DNA of 22,011 bases from an uncultured Ruaniaceae bacterium. Its GTDB lineage: Bacteria > Actinomycetota > Actinomycetes > Actinomycetales > Beutenbergiaceae. The stretch is taken from assembly GCA_938004115.1 (NCBI GenBank), contig CALKWS010000399.1, positions 1-22,011 of the forward strand. The letters run 5' to 3'. Under the pieces are notes generated by a model, which was not told the origin of the DNA, did not search any database, and saw only the letters and a program-made list of their open reading frames with translations. Below, in pieces: positions 1 to 5,962 of the stretch (position 1 is its first letter; every line of letters starts with the position of its first letter). Made by a program: the position numbers and the translations under genes.

Positions 1-10
1 CGACCGCACC

Positions 11-1546
11 GTGTTCAGCGACCGCACCCGCCGGATGGTACGCACCCTCACCGTCACGCTGACCGCGCTCATCGTGGTGCTCCTGACCGCCGGGGTACTC
101 ACCGCCGGACTGGCACGCCCCGCGCCCGAGCCGGCCCCGGTGCCGGCCCCGCAGGTGGATATCGGCGCGAGCAGTCTGGTGCTGGTGTGCCCCGACCCGC
201 CCAGCGTGGTCACCGACGACGGCGCCGGGGACATCCAGTACGACGCCGAGTTCGACACCGGACCCGATGACCTGGCCACCTCCCTGCAGGGCATCGTCAC
301 CGGCCGGGACGGCTCGCCACCCGGTCAGACGGACCTGACCGTGGCGGGCGCAACGGAAGGTGAGGGCACTACCCGGGCCGGCTCCGTCGTCGTCGATCAC
401 CCCGGGATCGACGACGTCGCCATCCTCCGGGCACAGCCCGCCGAGGGCCACACCCCGCTCGGGGCGGCCGTGGCACTGAGCCGCGCCGACGCCGGGGACC
501 TGCGGGGCCTGAGCGCGGCCAGCTGCCAGGTGCCCAGTTCCACGCAGTGGCTGGTGGGCGGGACCACCGAGCCGGGCTCCTCGGCACGGCTGCTGGTCAC
601 CAACCCGGGCCAGACCCCGGTGACCGCCAGGGTGGAGATGTGGGGCGCCATCGGACCGGTGGAGGACGCCGCCGAGGTGGTGCTGGCCCCAGGGGAGTCC
701 GACTCGGTGCTGCTGGAGACCCTCGCGCTGGAGGAACGGCTGGCCGTTCGGCTCACCAGCGAGGGCGGACAGGTCACCGCCGCCATCCAGGACTCCGCCC
801 TGGACGGCGTGGTCCCGGCCGGTACCGACATGGTCACCGCGACCACCGACCCGGCCCAGCAGACCGTCGTCGGCCCGTTCGAGGTGACCGAGGCAGAGGC
901 CCAGGCCGACGCGCCGGTGCTGCGGGTGGTCAATCCCGCCGAGGAGGTGACCACCGTCTCGGTGGAACTCCTCACCGCCGAGGGATCCCGCGGCCTGGCC
1001 GGTGCGGAGGAGCAGGAGCTCGAACCGGGCACGGTCACCGACATCTCCCTGGCCGGGGTGGAGCCGGGGCCGCTGGCGGTGCGCATCGAGGCCGACCACC
1101 CGGTCACCGGGGCGGTACAGCGCAGCATCGTCGGCGAGCCGGGGGAGTTGGACCCGGGCCGCCCGGTGGTGGACCGCGCCTGGTTACCCGCCCAGCGCGG
1201 CACCGAACGCGGGGTGCTGCCGCTGCCCACCGCGCTGGTCGACGCCCACCGGGTGCTGCTGGCCAACCCCACGGCGCAGTCCCAGCAGGTGATCCTGGAA
1301 CCCATCGGCACCGACGGCGCCAGGCTCGATGCGGTGCCGATGGACGTGGCGCCGCACAGCACCGTGATGCTCACCGGCGAGGACCTTCCCTCAGATGCGC
1401 TGGCCGTGGACGTCACCGGCACCGAGGTGCACGCCACCACGATGGCCCACGCCCACGCCGGGGACGGCACGATGCTGGCGATGATCGGGCTGACCCCCGA
1501 CGCCGAGATCGCCCAGCAGGTGCAGGTGCGACCCGGGCGGTACTGA
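11..1546 (+). CDS. DUF5719-type membrane-anchored secreted protein
   Basis: The product of 511 residues has a basic N-terminus, one hydrophobic segment at about residues 11-33, and then a Pro/Ala-rich stretch. The rest is an extracytoplasmic region rich in beta-prone Val/Thr/Gly/Glu, with no enzymatic motif that I recognise. A Cys-Pro pair just after the anchor (LVCPDPP) and the position upstream of the DUF3499/manB block fit the actinobacterial DUF5719 family, which has no established function. The frame is open to the window edge, so the GTG at 11 may not be the true start. The ATG at 35, directly before the hydrophobic segment, is an alternative. A 9-bp direct repeat, GACCGCACC, lies at 2-10 and 20-28. 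The family call rests on recalled resemblance and gene order, not on a profile search. Confidence 0.6.
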   Translation: MFSDRTRRMVRTLTVTLTALIVVLLTAGVLTAGLARPAPEPAPVPAPQVDIGASSLVLVCPDPPSVVTDDGAGDIQYDAEFDTGPDDLATSLQGIVTGRDGSPPGQTDLTVAGATEGEGTTRAGSVVVDHPGIDDVAILRAQPAEGHTPLGAAVALSRADAGDLRGLSAASCQVPSSTQWLVGGTTEPGSSARLLVTNPGQTPVTARVEMWGAIGPVEDAAEVVLAPGESDSVLLETLALEERLAVRLTSEGGQVTAAIQDSALDGVVPAGTDMVTATTDPAQQTVVGPFEVTEAEAQADAPVLRVVNPAEEVTTVSVELLTAEGSRGLAGAEEQELEPGTVTDISLAGVEPGPLAVRIEADHPVTGAVQRSIVGEPGELDPGRPVVDRAWLPAQRGTERGVLPLPTALVDAHRVLLANPTAQSQQVILEPIGTDGARLDAVPMDVAPHSTVMLTGEDLPSDALAVDVTGTEVHATTMAHAHAGDGTMLAMIGLTPDAEIAQQVQVRPGRY

Positions 1547-1560
1547 CGGGTGTGACGTTG

Positions 1561-1581
1561 GCCGCTCCGGGATGAAGCGGC
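1561..1581 (+). terminator. Possible terminator after DUF5719-type gene
   Basis: GCCGCT and AGCGGC form a perfect 6-bp stem with a 9-nt loop, starting 15 nt after the DUF5719-type stop codon. The sequence after it is GC-rich and reaches only TTGTT some nine bases later, so there is no real T-tract. The position supports a terminator, but the structure is weak. Confidence 0.35.
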
Positions 1582-1820
1582 GCCGCGCCGTTGTTGACAT
1601 AGATGAGGGCCCGCACCGGTCGATGCACACGCACCTGGTGCGGTCCCGCCAGGCGCGTGCCGGCCGGCGCCCCGCCCCGTACCGCCGAACGCCCCTGACG
1701 TGCGCCGGACCGCGCGGTCCCGTTGCGCCCGGGGGCCGGAGGCCAGAGCGGGTGCGGCGTGACGCCGCCACGCGCGACCTGAGGTGAGTCGTGTGCAGCA
1801 GATGAGTGGAGGTGATGGTG

Positions 1821-1934
1821 ATGCGATGGTCCAGGTACCTGCGACCCGTCCATGCCACTGCAGGACCGGAGTACGAACGGGCGCTGCGACGTCGTGCGCA
1901 GCACCAGGCGGCGGCACAGTTGCTGCGGCGGTGA
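1821..1934 (+). CDS. Possible 37-residue Arg-rich small protein
   Basis: An ATG at 1821 is preceded by a near-ideal Shine-Dalgarno, GGAGGTG at 1808-1814, with 6 nt between them. This is one of the strongest ribosome-binding sequences in the window. The 37 codons give a basic peptide starting MRWSRYLRPV and ending in an Arg/Gln/Ala-rich tail that would be helical. The stop is 11 bp from the convergent metallopeptidase-like gene. Against it, about 11 of 37 third positions are A or T, less biased than the surrounding genes, and I recognise no family. In-frame starts at 1815 and 1818 lie too close to the Shine-Dalgarno. Confidence 0.3.
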   Translation: MRWSRYLRPVHATAGPEYERALRRRAQHQAAAQLLRR

Positions 1935-1945
1935 GGTGACTGCGC

Positions 1946-2434
1946 TCAGCCGGCCGGATCGATCTGGTCCGGGTCCAGGCCGGTCAGGTGTGCCACCTGC
2001 TCGATGAGCACGTGGCGCACGAGTTCCGCCAGGTCCGCCGCACCCCGGCAGCGGGACTCGATCGGCCGCCGGTAGAGCACGATCCGGTCGGGCAACCCGG
2101 CCGCGGCGTCGGCCGGGAAGTACCGGCCCAGCGAGACCGCGCCCGCTTCCCAGGGCGCCGGTGCCGAGGGCGGCACATCCTCCACCCCGAACTCCACCCC
2201 GTCCAGCGCACGCCCGAGGCTGTGCTCCAGATGCGCCACCGTACGCAGCATCACGTGATCGAACCGCTCCGCACCGGTACGGGCCCCGGGCACACTGGGC
2301 GGCAGCACCGGCCCGCGCGGCCCGCGCCCCCGACGGTCCCGCCGCCGACCGCCGCGCCGCGAGGGGATCGGCGTGGCCCGTAACGGGTTCGCGCTGCCCG
2401 CCCGGAAAGCACGGGGAAGGGGAGGGACGGCCAT
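1946..2434 (-). CDS. Zincin-like metallopeptidase-family protein, degenerate active site
   Basis: The product of 162 residues has a basic, Arg/Pro-rich N-terminal third and then a compact domain like the actinobacterial zincin-like metallopeptidase family (PF06262, Rv3259-like). The C-terminal motif that should read HExxH reads E145-Q-V-A-H149, followed by LTGLD. The glycine and aspartate context is therefore kept, while the first zinc histidine and the catalytic glutamate are replaced. Peptidase activity is unlikely. The gene is divergent from the DUF3499 gene, the same arrangement as in M. tuberculosis, which supports the assignment. I chose the ATG at 2434 because a -10-like box lies 6 nt upstream of it. 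An in-frame start at 2500 would add a low-complexity, Arg-rich extension. Confidence 0.75.
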   Translation of the reverse strand: MAVPPLPRAFRAGSANPLRATPIPSRRGGRRRDRRGRGPRGPVLPPSVPGARTGAERFDHVMLRTVAHLEHSLGRALDGVEFGVEDVPPSAPAPWEAGAVSLGRYFPADAAAGLPDRIVLYRRPIESRCRGAADLAELVRHVLIEQVAHLTGLDPDQIDPAG

Positions 2435-2440
2435 GGCGCC

Positions 2441-2446
2441 AGCCTG
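2441..2446 (-). promoter_or_regulatory. Candidate -10 box, leaderless metallopeptidase-like mRNA
   Basis: CAGGCT on the minus strand ends 6 nt before the ATG at 2434. It keeps the A and the final T that matter most in a -10 element. No Shine-Dalgarno is visible. The call gains weight from the same geometry at other genes in this window. Confidence 0.4.
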
Positions 2447-2510
2447 CCAGAGCCGGCCGGATCGCCTCCGGCGGCGCACCGGCGTGCCCGCCCGATCCAC
2501 ACCCCCGCGG

Positions 2511-2521
2511 CAGGGTACGGT
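2511..2521 (+). promoter_or_regulatory. Candidate overlapping -10 boxes for DUF3499 gene
   Basis: CAGGGT (2511-2516) ends 7 nt before the GTG at 2524. TACGGT (2516-2521) ends 8 nt before a second in-frame GTG at 2530. Either would give a nearly or fully leaderless mRNA. TACGGT is identical to the hexamer in front of the C-S lyase gene. Confidence 0.45.
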
Positions 2522-2523
2522 GA

Positions 2524-2931
2524 GTGTCTGTGAGAGTCAGACGCCAGTGTTCCCGGTCCACCTGCTCAGGTGCGGCAGTGGCCACGCTGACCTATGTCTA
2601 CGCCGATTCCACCGCCGTGCTGGGACCGTTGGCCACGCACGCCGAACCACACTCCTACGACCTGTGCCTGACCCACGCCGAACGGCTCACCGTGCCGCAG
2701 GGATGGGACGTGGTGCAGCTGGCCACCGAGTTCGAGCCGGCGCCGCCCAGCGACGATGACCTGCTGGCCCTGGCGAACGCGGTACGGGAGGCCTCCCGCA
2801 CCCCGCCCCCGTCCACCGAACCGGCTGCCCGAGCGGCTGCCGCCCCTGCTCCCATCACCCAGCCCCGGCCGCCGGCCGAGACCGGCAGGCGCGGGCACCT
2901 TCGGGTGATCCGCGGGGAGGGGCAGGACTGA
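2524..2931 (+). CDS. DUF3499 family protein
   Basis: The 135-residue product matches the actinobacterial DUF3499 family (Rv3258c-like) closely. It opens with a CxxxxC pair (CSRSTC), then AVATLTYVYADSTAVLGPLA and an SYDLCLTHAERL segment. Together these look like a small metal-binding, zinc-ribbon-like fold, though the function is unknown. The C-terminal 50 residues are Pro/Ala-rich and probably disordered. The gene lies 28 bp upstream of the phosphohexomutase gene, as in mycobacteria. The start could be GTG 2524 or GTG 2530. Both lie just after candidate -10 boxes and neither has a Shine-Dalgarno. Confidence 0.85.
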   Translation: MSVRVRRQCSRSTCSGAAVATLTYVYADSTAVLGPLATHAEPHSYDLCLTHAERLTVPQGWDVVQLATEFEPAPPSDDDLLALANAVREASRTPPPSTEPAARAAAAPAPITQPRPPAETGRRGHLRVIRGEGQD

Positions 2932-2946
2932 GGGACGCCCGGCCGG

Positions 2947-2952
2947 TAGGGT
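2947..2952 (+). promoter_or_regulatory. Candidate -10 box, leaderless manB mRNA
   Basis: TAGGGT ends exactly 7 nt before the GTG start at 2960, so transcription would begin at or next to the start codon. No Shine-Dalgarno lies in the 7-nt gap. The mutase gene may therefore have its own promoter even though DUF3499 ends only 28 bp upstream. Confidence 0.5.
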
Positions 2953-2959
2953 CGGTGGC

Positions 2960-4447
2960 GTGAGCGACCTCAGCCGTATCGTCAAGGCGAACGACATCCG
3001 CGGCGTCGTGCCCGATGATCTCGACGCCGACGTCGCCCGTGCACTGGGTGCGGCCATGGCCGACCTGTTGCTCGACCCGACCCACACCGGCACCCCCGGT
3101 TCCGGGCAGGCGGCCAAGGTGACGGTGGCGATCGGGCAGGACATGCGCGACAGTTCCGGCCCGCTGGCCGGCGCCTTCGCGGAGGGTCTGACCTGGCGCG
3201 GGGTCGACGCGATGCACATCGGGCTGTGCTCCACCGACACGCTCTACTACATCTCCGGGCAGGACCACATCGCCGGTGCGATGTTCACCGCCAGTCACAA
3301 CCCGGCCCGGTACAACGGGATCAAGTTCTGCTATCCCGGTGCCCGGCCGATGGGCTCCGAAACCGGTCTGGAGGACCTGCGCCGTCGGGCCGAGCAGTAC
3401 CTGGAGCACGGTATCCCCGCGGCGGCCGACCAGGGCACGGTGACCAGCCGGGACGTCCTGGCCGACTATGCCGCCTACCTGCGGTCGCTGGTGGATCTGA
3501 GCGGCGCCCGCCCGCTGAAGGTGGTGGTGGACGCCGGTAACGGCATGGCGGGGATGACCGCCCCGGCGGTGCTCGGCACCGAGGCCGGCCTACCCGACCT
3601 GGGGCTGGACCTGATGGTGATGTTCGGCGAGCTCGACGGCTCCTTCCCCAACCACGAGCCCAACCCGCTGGTCCCGGAGAACCTGGTGGACCTGCAGGCC
3701 GCGGTGATCGCCGAGCAGGCGGACATCGGGCTGGCGTTCGACGGCGATGCCGACCGCTGCTTCGTGATCGATGAACGCGGCGGGGTGGTCACCCCCTCGG
3801 CGGTGACCGTCATCGTGGCGTTGCAGGAACTCGCCGCGGAGCGGGCCGCGGGCCGCACCGGGACCGTGATCCACAACCTGATCACCTCCCGGGCGGTGCC
3901 GGAGTACGTCCAGGCCGCCGGCGGGAACGCGGTGCGCACGCGGGTGGGACACTCCTTCATCAAGGAGGAGATGGCCGCCCACAACGCGGTGTTCGGCGGA
4001 GAACACAGCGCGCACTACTACTTCCGGGACTTCTTCTACGCCGACACCGGGATGCTCGCCGCGCTGCACATGCTCGGCGTCCTGGCAGACCCCGGGCAGT
4101 CCATGACCCTCTCGGAACTGGCCGAGGTGCACACCCCCTACGTGGCATCCGGTGAGATCAACTCCACCGTCGCCGACGTGCAGGAGGCCCTCGACACCGT
4201 GCGGGCCCTGTTCGTCGAGGACATCGAGGCCGGTACCGTGCAGGTGGACAGCATGGACGGGCTGCTGATCAGCCACTGGGAGCGCAGCCCCCGCTGGTGG
4301 TTCAACCTGCGCCCGTCGAACACCGAACCGCTGCTGCGGTTGAACGTGGAAGCCGAGGACGAGGACATCATGATCAAGATCCGCGACGGCGTACTGGGTG
4401 CGCTGCGCGAGCCCCAACCGTTCGACGGTGGGGAGGAAGGACACTGA
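2960..4447 (+). CDS. manB: Phosphomannomutase/phosphoglucomutase
   Basis: The 495-residue product is a full-length alpha-D-phosphohexomutase, which interconverts hexose 6- and 1-phosphates. In this context it most likely makes mannose-1-phosphate for GDP-mannose and cell-envelope glycans. All four family signatures are present in order: the phosphoserine loop TASHNP (Ser112), the metal-binding loop DGDADR (261-266), the sugar-binding GGEHS (346-350), and the phosphate-binding loop RPSNTEPLLR (451-460). Its place after DUF3499 matches Rv3257c (manB/pmmA) of M. tuberculosis. The stop overlaps the next start as TGATG, so the Trm112-like gene is translationally coupled. Preference for mannose over glucose cannot be read from sequence alone. 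Confidence 0.93.
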   Translation: MSDLSRIVKANDIRGVVPDDLDADVARALGAAMADLLLDPTHTGTPGSGQAAKVTVAIGQDMRDSSGPLAGAFAEGLTWRGVDAMHIGLCSTDTLYYISGQDHIAGAMFTASHNPARYNGIKFCYPGARPMGSETGLEDLRRRAEQYLEHGIPAAADQGTVTSRDVLADYAAYLRSLVDLSGARPLKVVVDAGNGMAGMTAPAVLGTEAGLPDLGLDLMVMFGELDGSFPNHEPNPLVPENLVDLQAAVIAEQADIGLAFDGDADRCFVIDERGGVVTPSAVTVIVALQELAAERAAGRTGTVIHNLITSRAVPEYVQAAGGNAVRTRVGHSFIKEEMAAHNAVFGGEHSAHYYFRDFFYADTGMLAALHMLGVLADPGQSMTLSELAEVHTPYVASGEINSTVADVQEALDTVRALFVEDIEAGTVQVDSMDGLLISHWERSPRWWFNLRPSNTEPLLRLNVEAEDEDIMIKIRDGVLGALREPQPFDGGEEGH

Positions 4448-4641
4448 TGCCCCAGCCGCCGCCACTGGAACCGTGGCTCCTGGAGTTGTTGCGCTGCCCG
4501 GTGACCGGGGCGCCGTTGGAGGTGCGCGAGGAGGCGGGGCGCACCCGGCTGGTCAGCACCGATCCGCACCGCCCGTTGGCCTACCCCGTGCGCGACGGCG
4601 TGCCGGTGCTGCTGGCCGACCACGCCACGGCCGCCGACTGA
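4447..4641 (+). CDS. Trm112-like family protein
   Basis: The 64-residue product has the Trm112/YcaR pattern: LLELLRCPVTGAPLEV at the N-terminus and YPVRDGVPVLL near the end. Trm112 proteins in eukaryotes and archaea activate methyltransferases, whereas the small bacterial homologues are poorly understood. Only one cysteine (Cys17) is left of the zinc-binding set seen in many relatives, so metal binding is doubtful. The ATG shares one base with the manB stop, which fixes the start and indicates coupling. In many actinomycetes this gene sits beside manB. Confidence 0.8.
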   Translation: MPQPPPLEPWLLELLRCPVTGAPLEVREEAGRTRLVSTDPHRPLAYPVRDGVPVLLADHATAAD

Positions 4642-4644
4642 CCG

Positions 4645-4672
4645 GACCCGGGTGGCCCTGCGCGATCGGGTC
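4645..4672. terminator. Possible bidirectional terminator between Trm112-like and patB
   Basis: GACCCG (4645-4650) and CGGGTC (4667-4672) can form a 6-bp stem across a 16-nt GC-rich loop, between two converging genes. The right arm overlaps the lyase stop codon. There is no T-tract on either strand, so the call rests on position. Confidence 0.3.
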
Positions 4673-5831
4673 AGACGCGGTCGGCCACCGCTTGGCCCAA
4701 CCGGCTGATCCCCTCGACCAGCAGCGGCCGGGGGGTGGCGAAGTTGTACCGGATGAAGCCCCGGCCCGCGTCCCCGCACTGGCTGCCGTCGGTGACCACC
4801 ACGCCGGCGCGCCGGCGGAAGAAGGCGCCCGGGGGCTGCTCGAGCGGTACCTCCCGCAGATCCACCCACCCCAGGTAGGTGCCTTCCGGGGCGGTGTAAC
4901 GCGATCCGGGCAGGTGCTCGCTGAGCAGTTCGGCCAGCAGGTGCCGGTTGCCGTCCAGGTACTCCAGCACCTCCTGCAGCCACGGGCCGCCCTCCCTGTA
5001 GGCGGCGGTGGCCGCGATCACGCCGAGGTTCGCGGTGCCGGAGGCGGCGATCGGGCCCGCGGTGCGCCAGGTCTGCCGGTCATGGTCGTTGGACAGGATG
5101 AGTTGCGCGGCCTTCAGCCCCGGTAGGTTCCACGCCTTGGAGGTGGAGGTCGCGGTGATCGTGTGTCCCGCGGTGGTCTCGTTCAGCGAGGCATAGGGGA
5201 TGTGCCGGTGCGGGGGATAGACCAGCGGGGCGTGGATCTCGTCGGCGAACACCCGCCCGCCGTGGCGGTCCACCACCTCGGCGATGTCGAGCATCTCCTG
5301 TTCGGTCAGCACCCGCCCGATCGGGTTGTGCGGGTTGCACAGCACCAGCAGGTGCCCACCGGCGGCGAACGCCTCGTCGAGTGCCTCCAGGTCGTAGGTG
5401 TAGTACCCGTCCTGCTCCACCATCGGCACCTGGATGATCGGGCGTTCGTACACCTGCGGGATGGTCAGGAACGGCATGTACGCCGGGGTGGGGATGATGA
5501 TCGGGGAGTCGGGCCGGGACAGGAACCGGATCGCCGCCCCCAGTCCGGTCAGCACATCGGGTAGGGCGTGCACGTCCTCGGGGTCGATCTGCCAGCCGTA
5601 CCGGCCGGCGGCGAAGCCCGCGTACGCCTCGGCCATCGCCCGCACCGGCTGGGGGGCGAGGTAGCCGAACGCGCCCAGTTGCACCGCCTGGTGCAGCGCC
5701 GCGGTGATCGGTTCGGCGACCCCGAAGTCCATCTCGGCGATGAACGCCCCGATCGCCTCCGGGTGCAAACCCCATTTCACGCCGCCCACCGCGCGCAGGT
5801 GCTCGGCGGTGATCGCATCGAACTGACTCAT
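4671..5831 (-). CDS. patB: PatB/MalY-type PLP C-S beta-lyase
   Basis: The 386-residue product is a fold-type I PLP aminotransferase-like enzyme. Visible landmarks are the substrate-side NPHNP (166-170), the PLP-pyridine aspartate in ADEIH (Asp197), and the Schiff-base lysine in TSTSKAWN (Lys232). The opening (MDF at about 34-36) and overall pattern match the MalY/PatB branch, which cleaves cystathionine or other cysteine S-conjugates to a thiol, pyruvate and ammonia. It is divergent from ahcY, whose product also yields homocysteine, so a role in methionine supply is reasonable, although a general aminotransferase cannot be excluded. The ATG at 5831 has no Shine-Dalgarno but has a TACGGT box 6 nt upstream. 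Confidence 0.87.
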   Translation of the reverse strand: MSQFDAITAEHLRAVGGVKWGLHPEAIGAFIAEMDFGVAEPITAALHQAVQLGAFGYLAPQPVRAMAEAYAGFAAGRYGWQIDPEDVHALPDVLTGLGAAIRFLSRPDSPIIIPTPAYMPFLTIPQVYERPIIQVPMVEQDGYYTYDLEALDEAFAAGGHLLVLCNPHNPIGRVLTEQEMLDIAEVVDRHGGRVFADEIHAPLVYPPHRHIPYASLNETTAGHTITATSTSKAWNLPGLKAAQLILSNDHDRQTWRTAGPIAASGTANLGVIAATAAYREGGPWLQEVLEYLDGNRHLLAELLSEHLPGSRYTAPEGTYLGWVDLREVPLEQPPGAFFRRRAGVVVTDGSQCGDAGRGFIRYNFATPRPLLVEGISRLGQAVADRV

Positions 5832-5837
5832 ACCAGC

Positions 5838-5843
5838 ACCGTA
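5838..5843 (-). promoter_or_regulatory. Candidate -10 box, leaderless patB mRNA
   Basis: TACGGT on the minus strand fits the actinobacterial TAnnnT pattern and ends 6 nt before the ATG at 5831. A transcript starting at the ATG would have no leader, consistent with the missing Shine-Dalgarno. Confidence 0.5.
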
Positions 5844-5877
5844 ACGCCCGGCGCGGCTCCGACGCGGCGGGCGGGAA

Positions 5878-5890
5878 CTGGTCTCACCAG
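5878..5890. promoter_or_regulatory. Small dyad in the patB/ahcY intergenic region
   Basis: CTGGT and ACCAG form a perfect dyad about a 3-bp centre, midway between the divergent patB and ahcY starts. A short direct repeat, GGGCGT followed by CGT or AGT, lies at 5900-5908 and 5926-5934, nearer ahcY. Either could be an operator for the shared region. Short dyads are common in DNA this GC-rich, so the call is weak. Confidence 0.25.
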
Positions 5891-5949
5891 GTGTACATCG
5901 GGCGTCGTATCCGCACGGACTCGACGGGCGTAGTGCCGCGCGGCGCCGA

Positions 5950-5955
5950 TAGGCT
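5950..5955 (+). promoter_or_regulatory. Candidate -10 box, leaderless ahcY mRNA
   Basis: TAGGCT ends 7 nt before the ATG at 5963, with CGGTGGC between them. The manB gene has the identical 7-nt spacer after TAGGGT. The short leader leaves no room for a SAH riboswitch between this promoter and the gene. Confidence 0.5.
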
Positions 5956-5962
5956 CGGTGGC

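Larger units (their letters stand above)
1547..1945. other. 399-bp gap with inverted repeats
   Basis: This is the only stretch of more than 300 bp without a confident gene. It holds a hairpin just after the DUF5719-type stop (1561-1581), a perfect 14-bp palindrome GGACCGCGCGGTCC at 1707-1720, and a dyad at 1754-1768 (GCGGCGT, one base, ACGCCGC). A small ORF with a strong Shine-Dalgarno lies at 1821-1934. A TTGACA at about 1593-1598 has no convincing -10 partner. In Mycobacterium tuberculosis a whiB-family gene (whiB2) sits near the equivalent place. No four-cysteine WhiB reading frame is visible here. Confidence 0.6.

Noticed and set aside
1593..1598. TTGACA, a perfect -35 hexamer
   Set aside because: No TAnnnT-like -10 lies 16-18 bp downstream, and no confident plus-strand gene follows closely.
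1572..1787. 71-codon plus-strand frame in the gap after the DUF5719-type gene
   Set aside because: Its ATG lies inside the candidate terminator hairpin, it has no Shine-Dalgarno or -10 spacing, and the peptide is low-complexity Arg/Pro sequence.
4297..4446. Longer N-terminus for the Trm112-like protein, in frame from 4297
   Set aside because: The extension overlaps 150 bp of manB, is low-complexity, and the family begins at the ATG that overlaps the manB stop.
5832..5962. Possible SAH riboswitch upstream of ahcY
   Set aside because: The best -10 box leaves at most 7 nt of leader, and I see no SAH-riboswitch-like pseudoknot, although a farther upstream promoter cannot be fully excluded without mapping.
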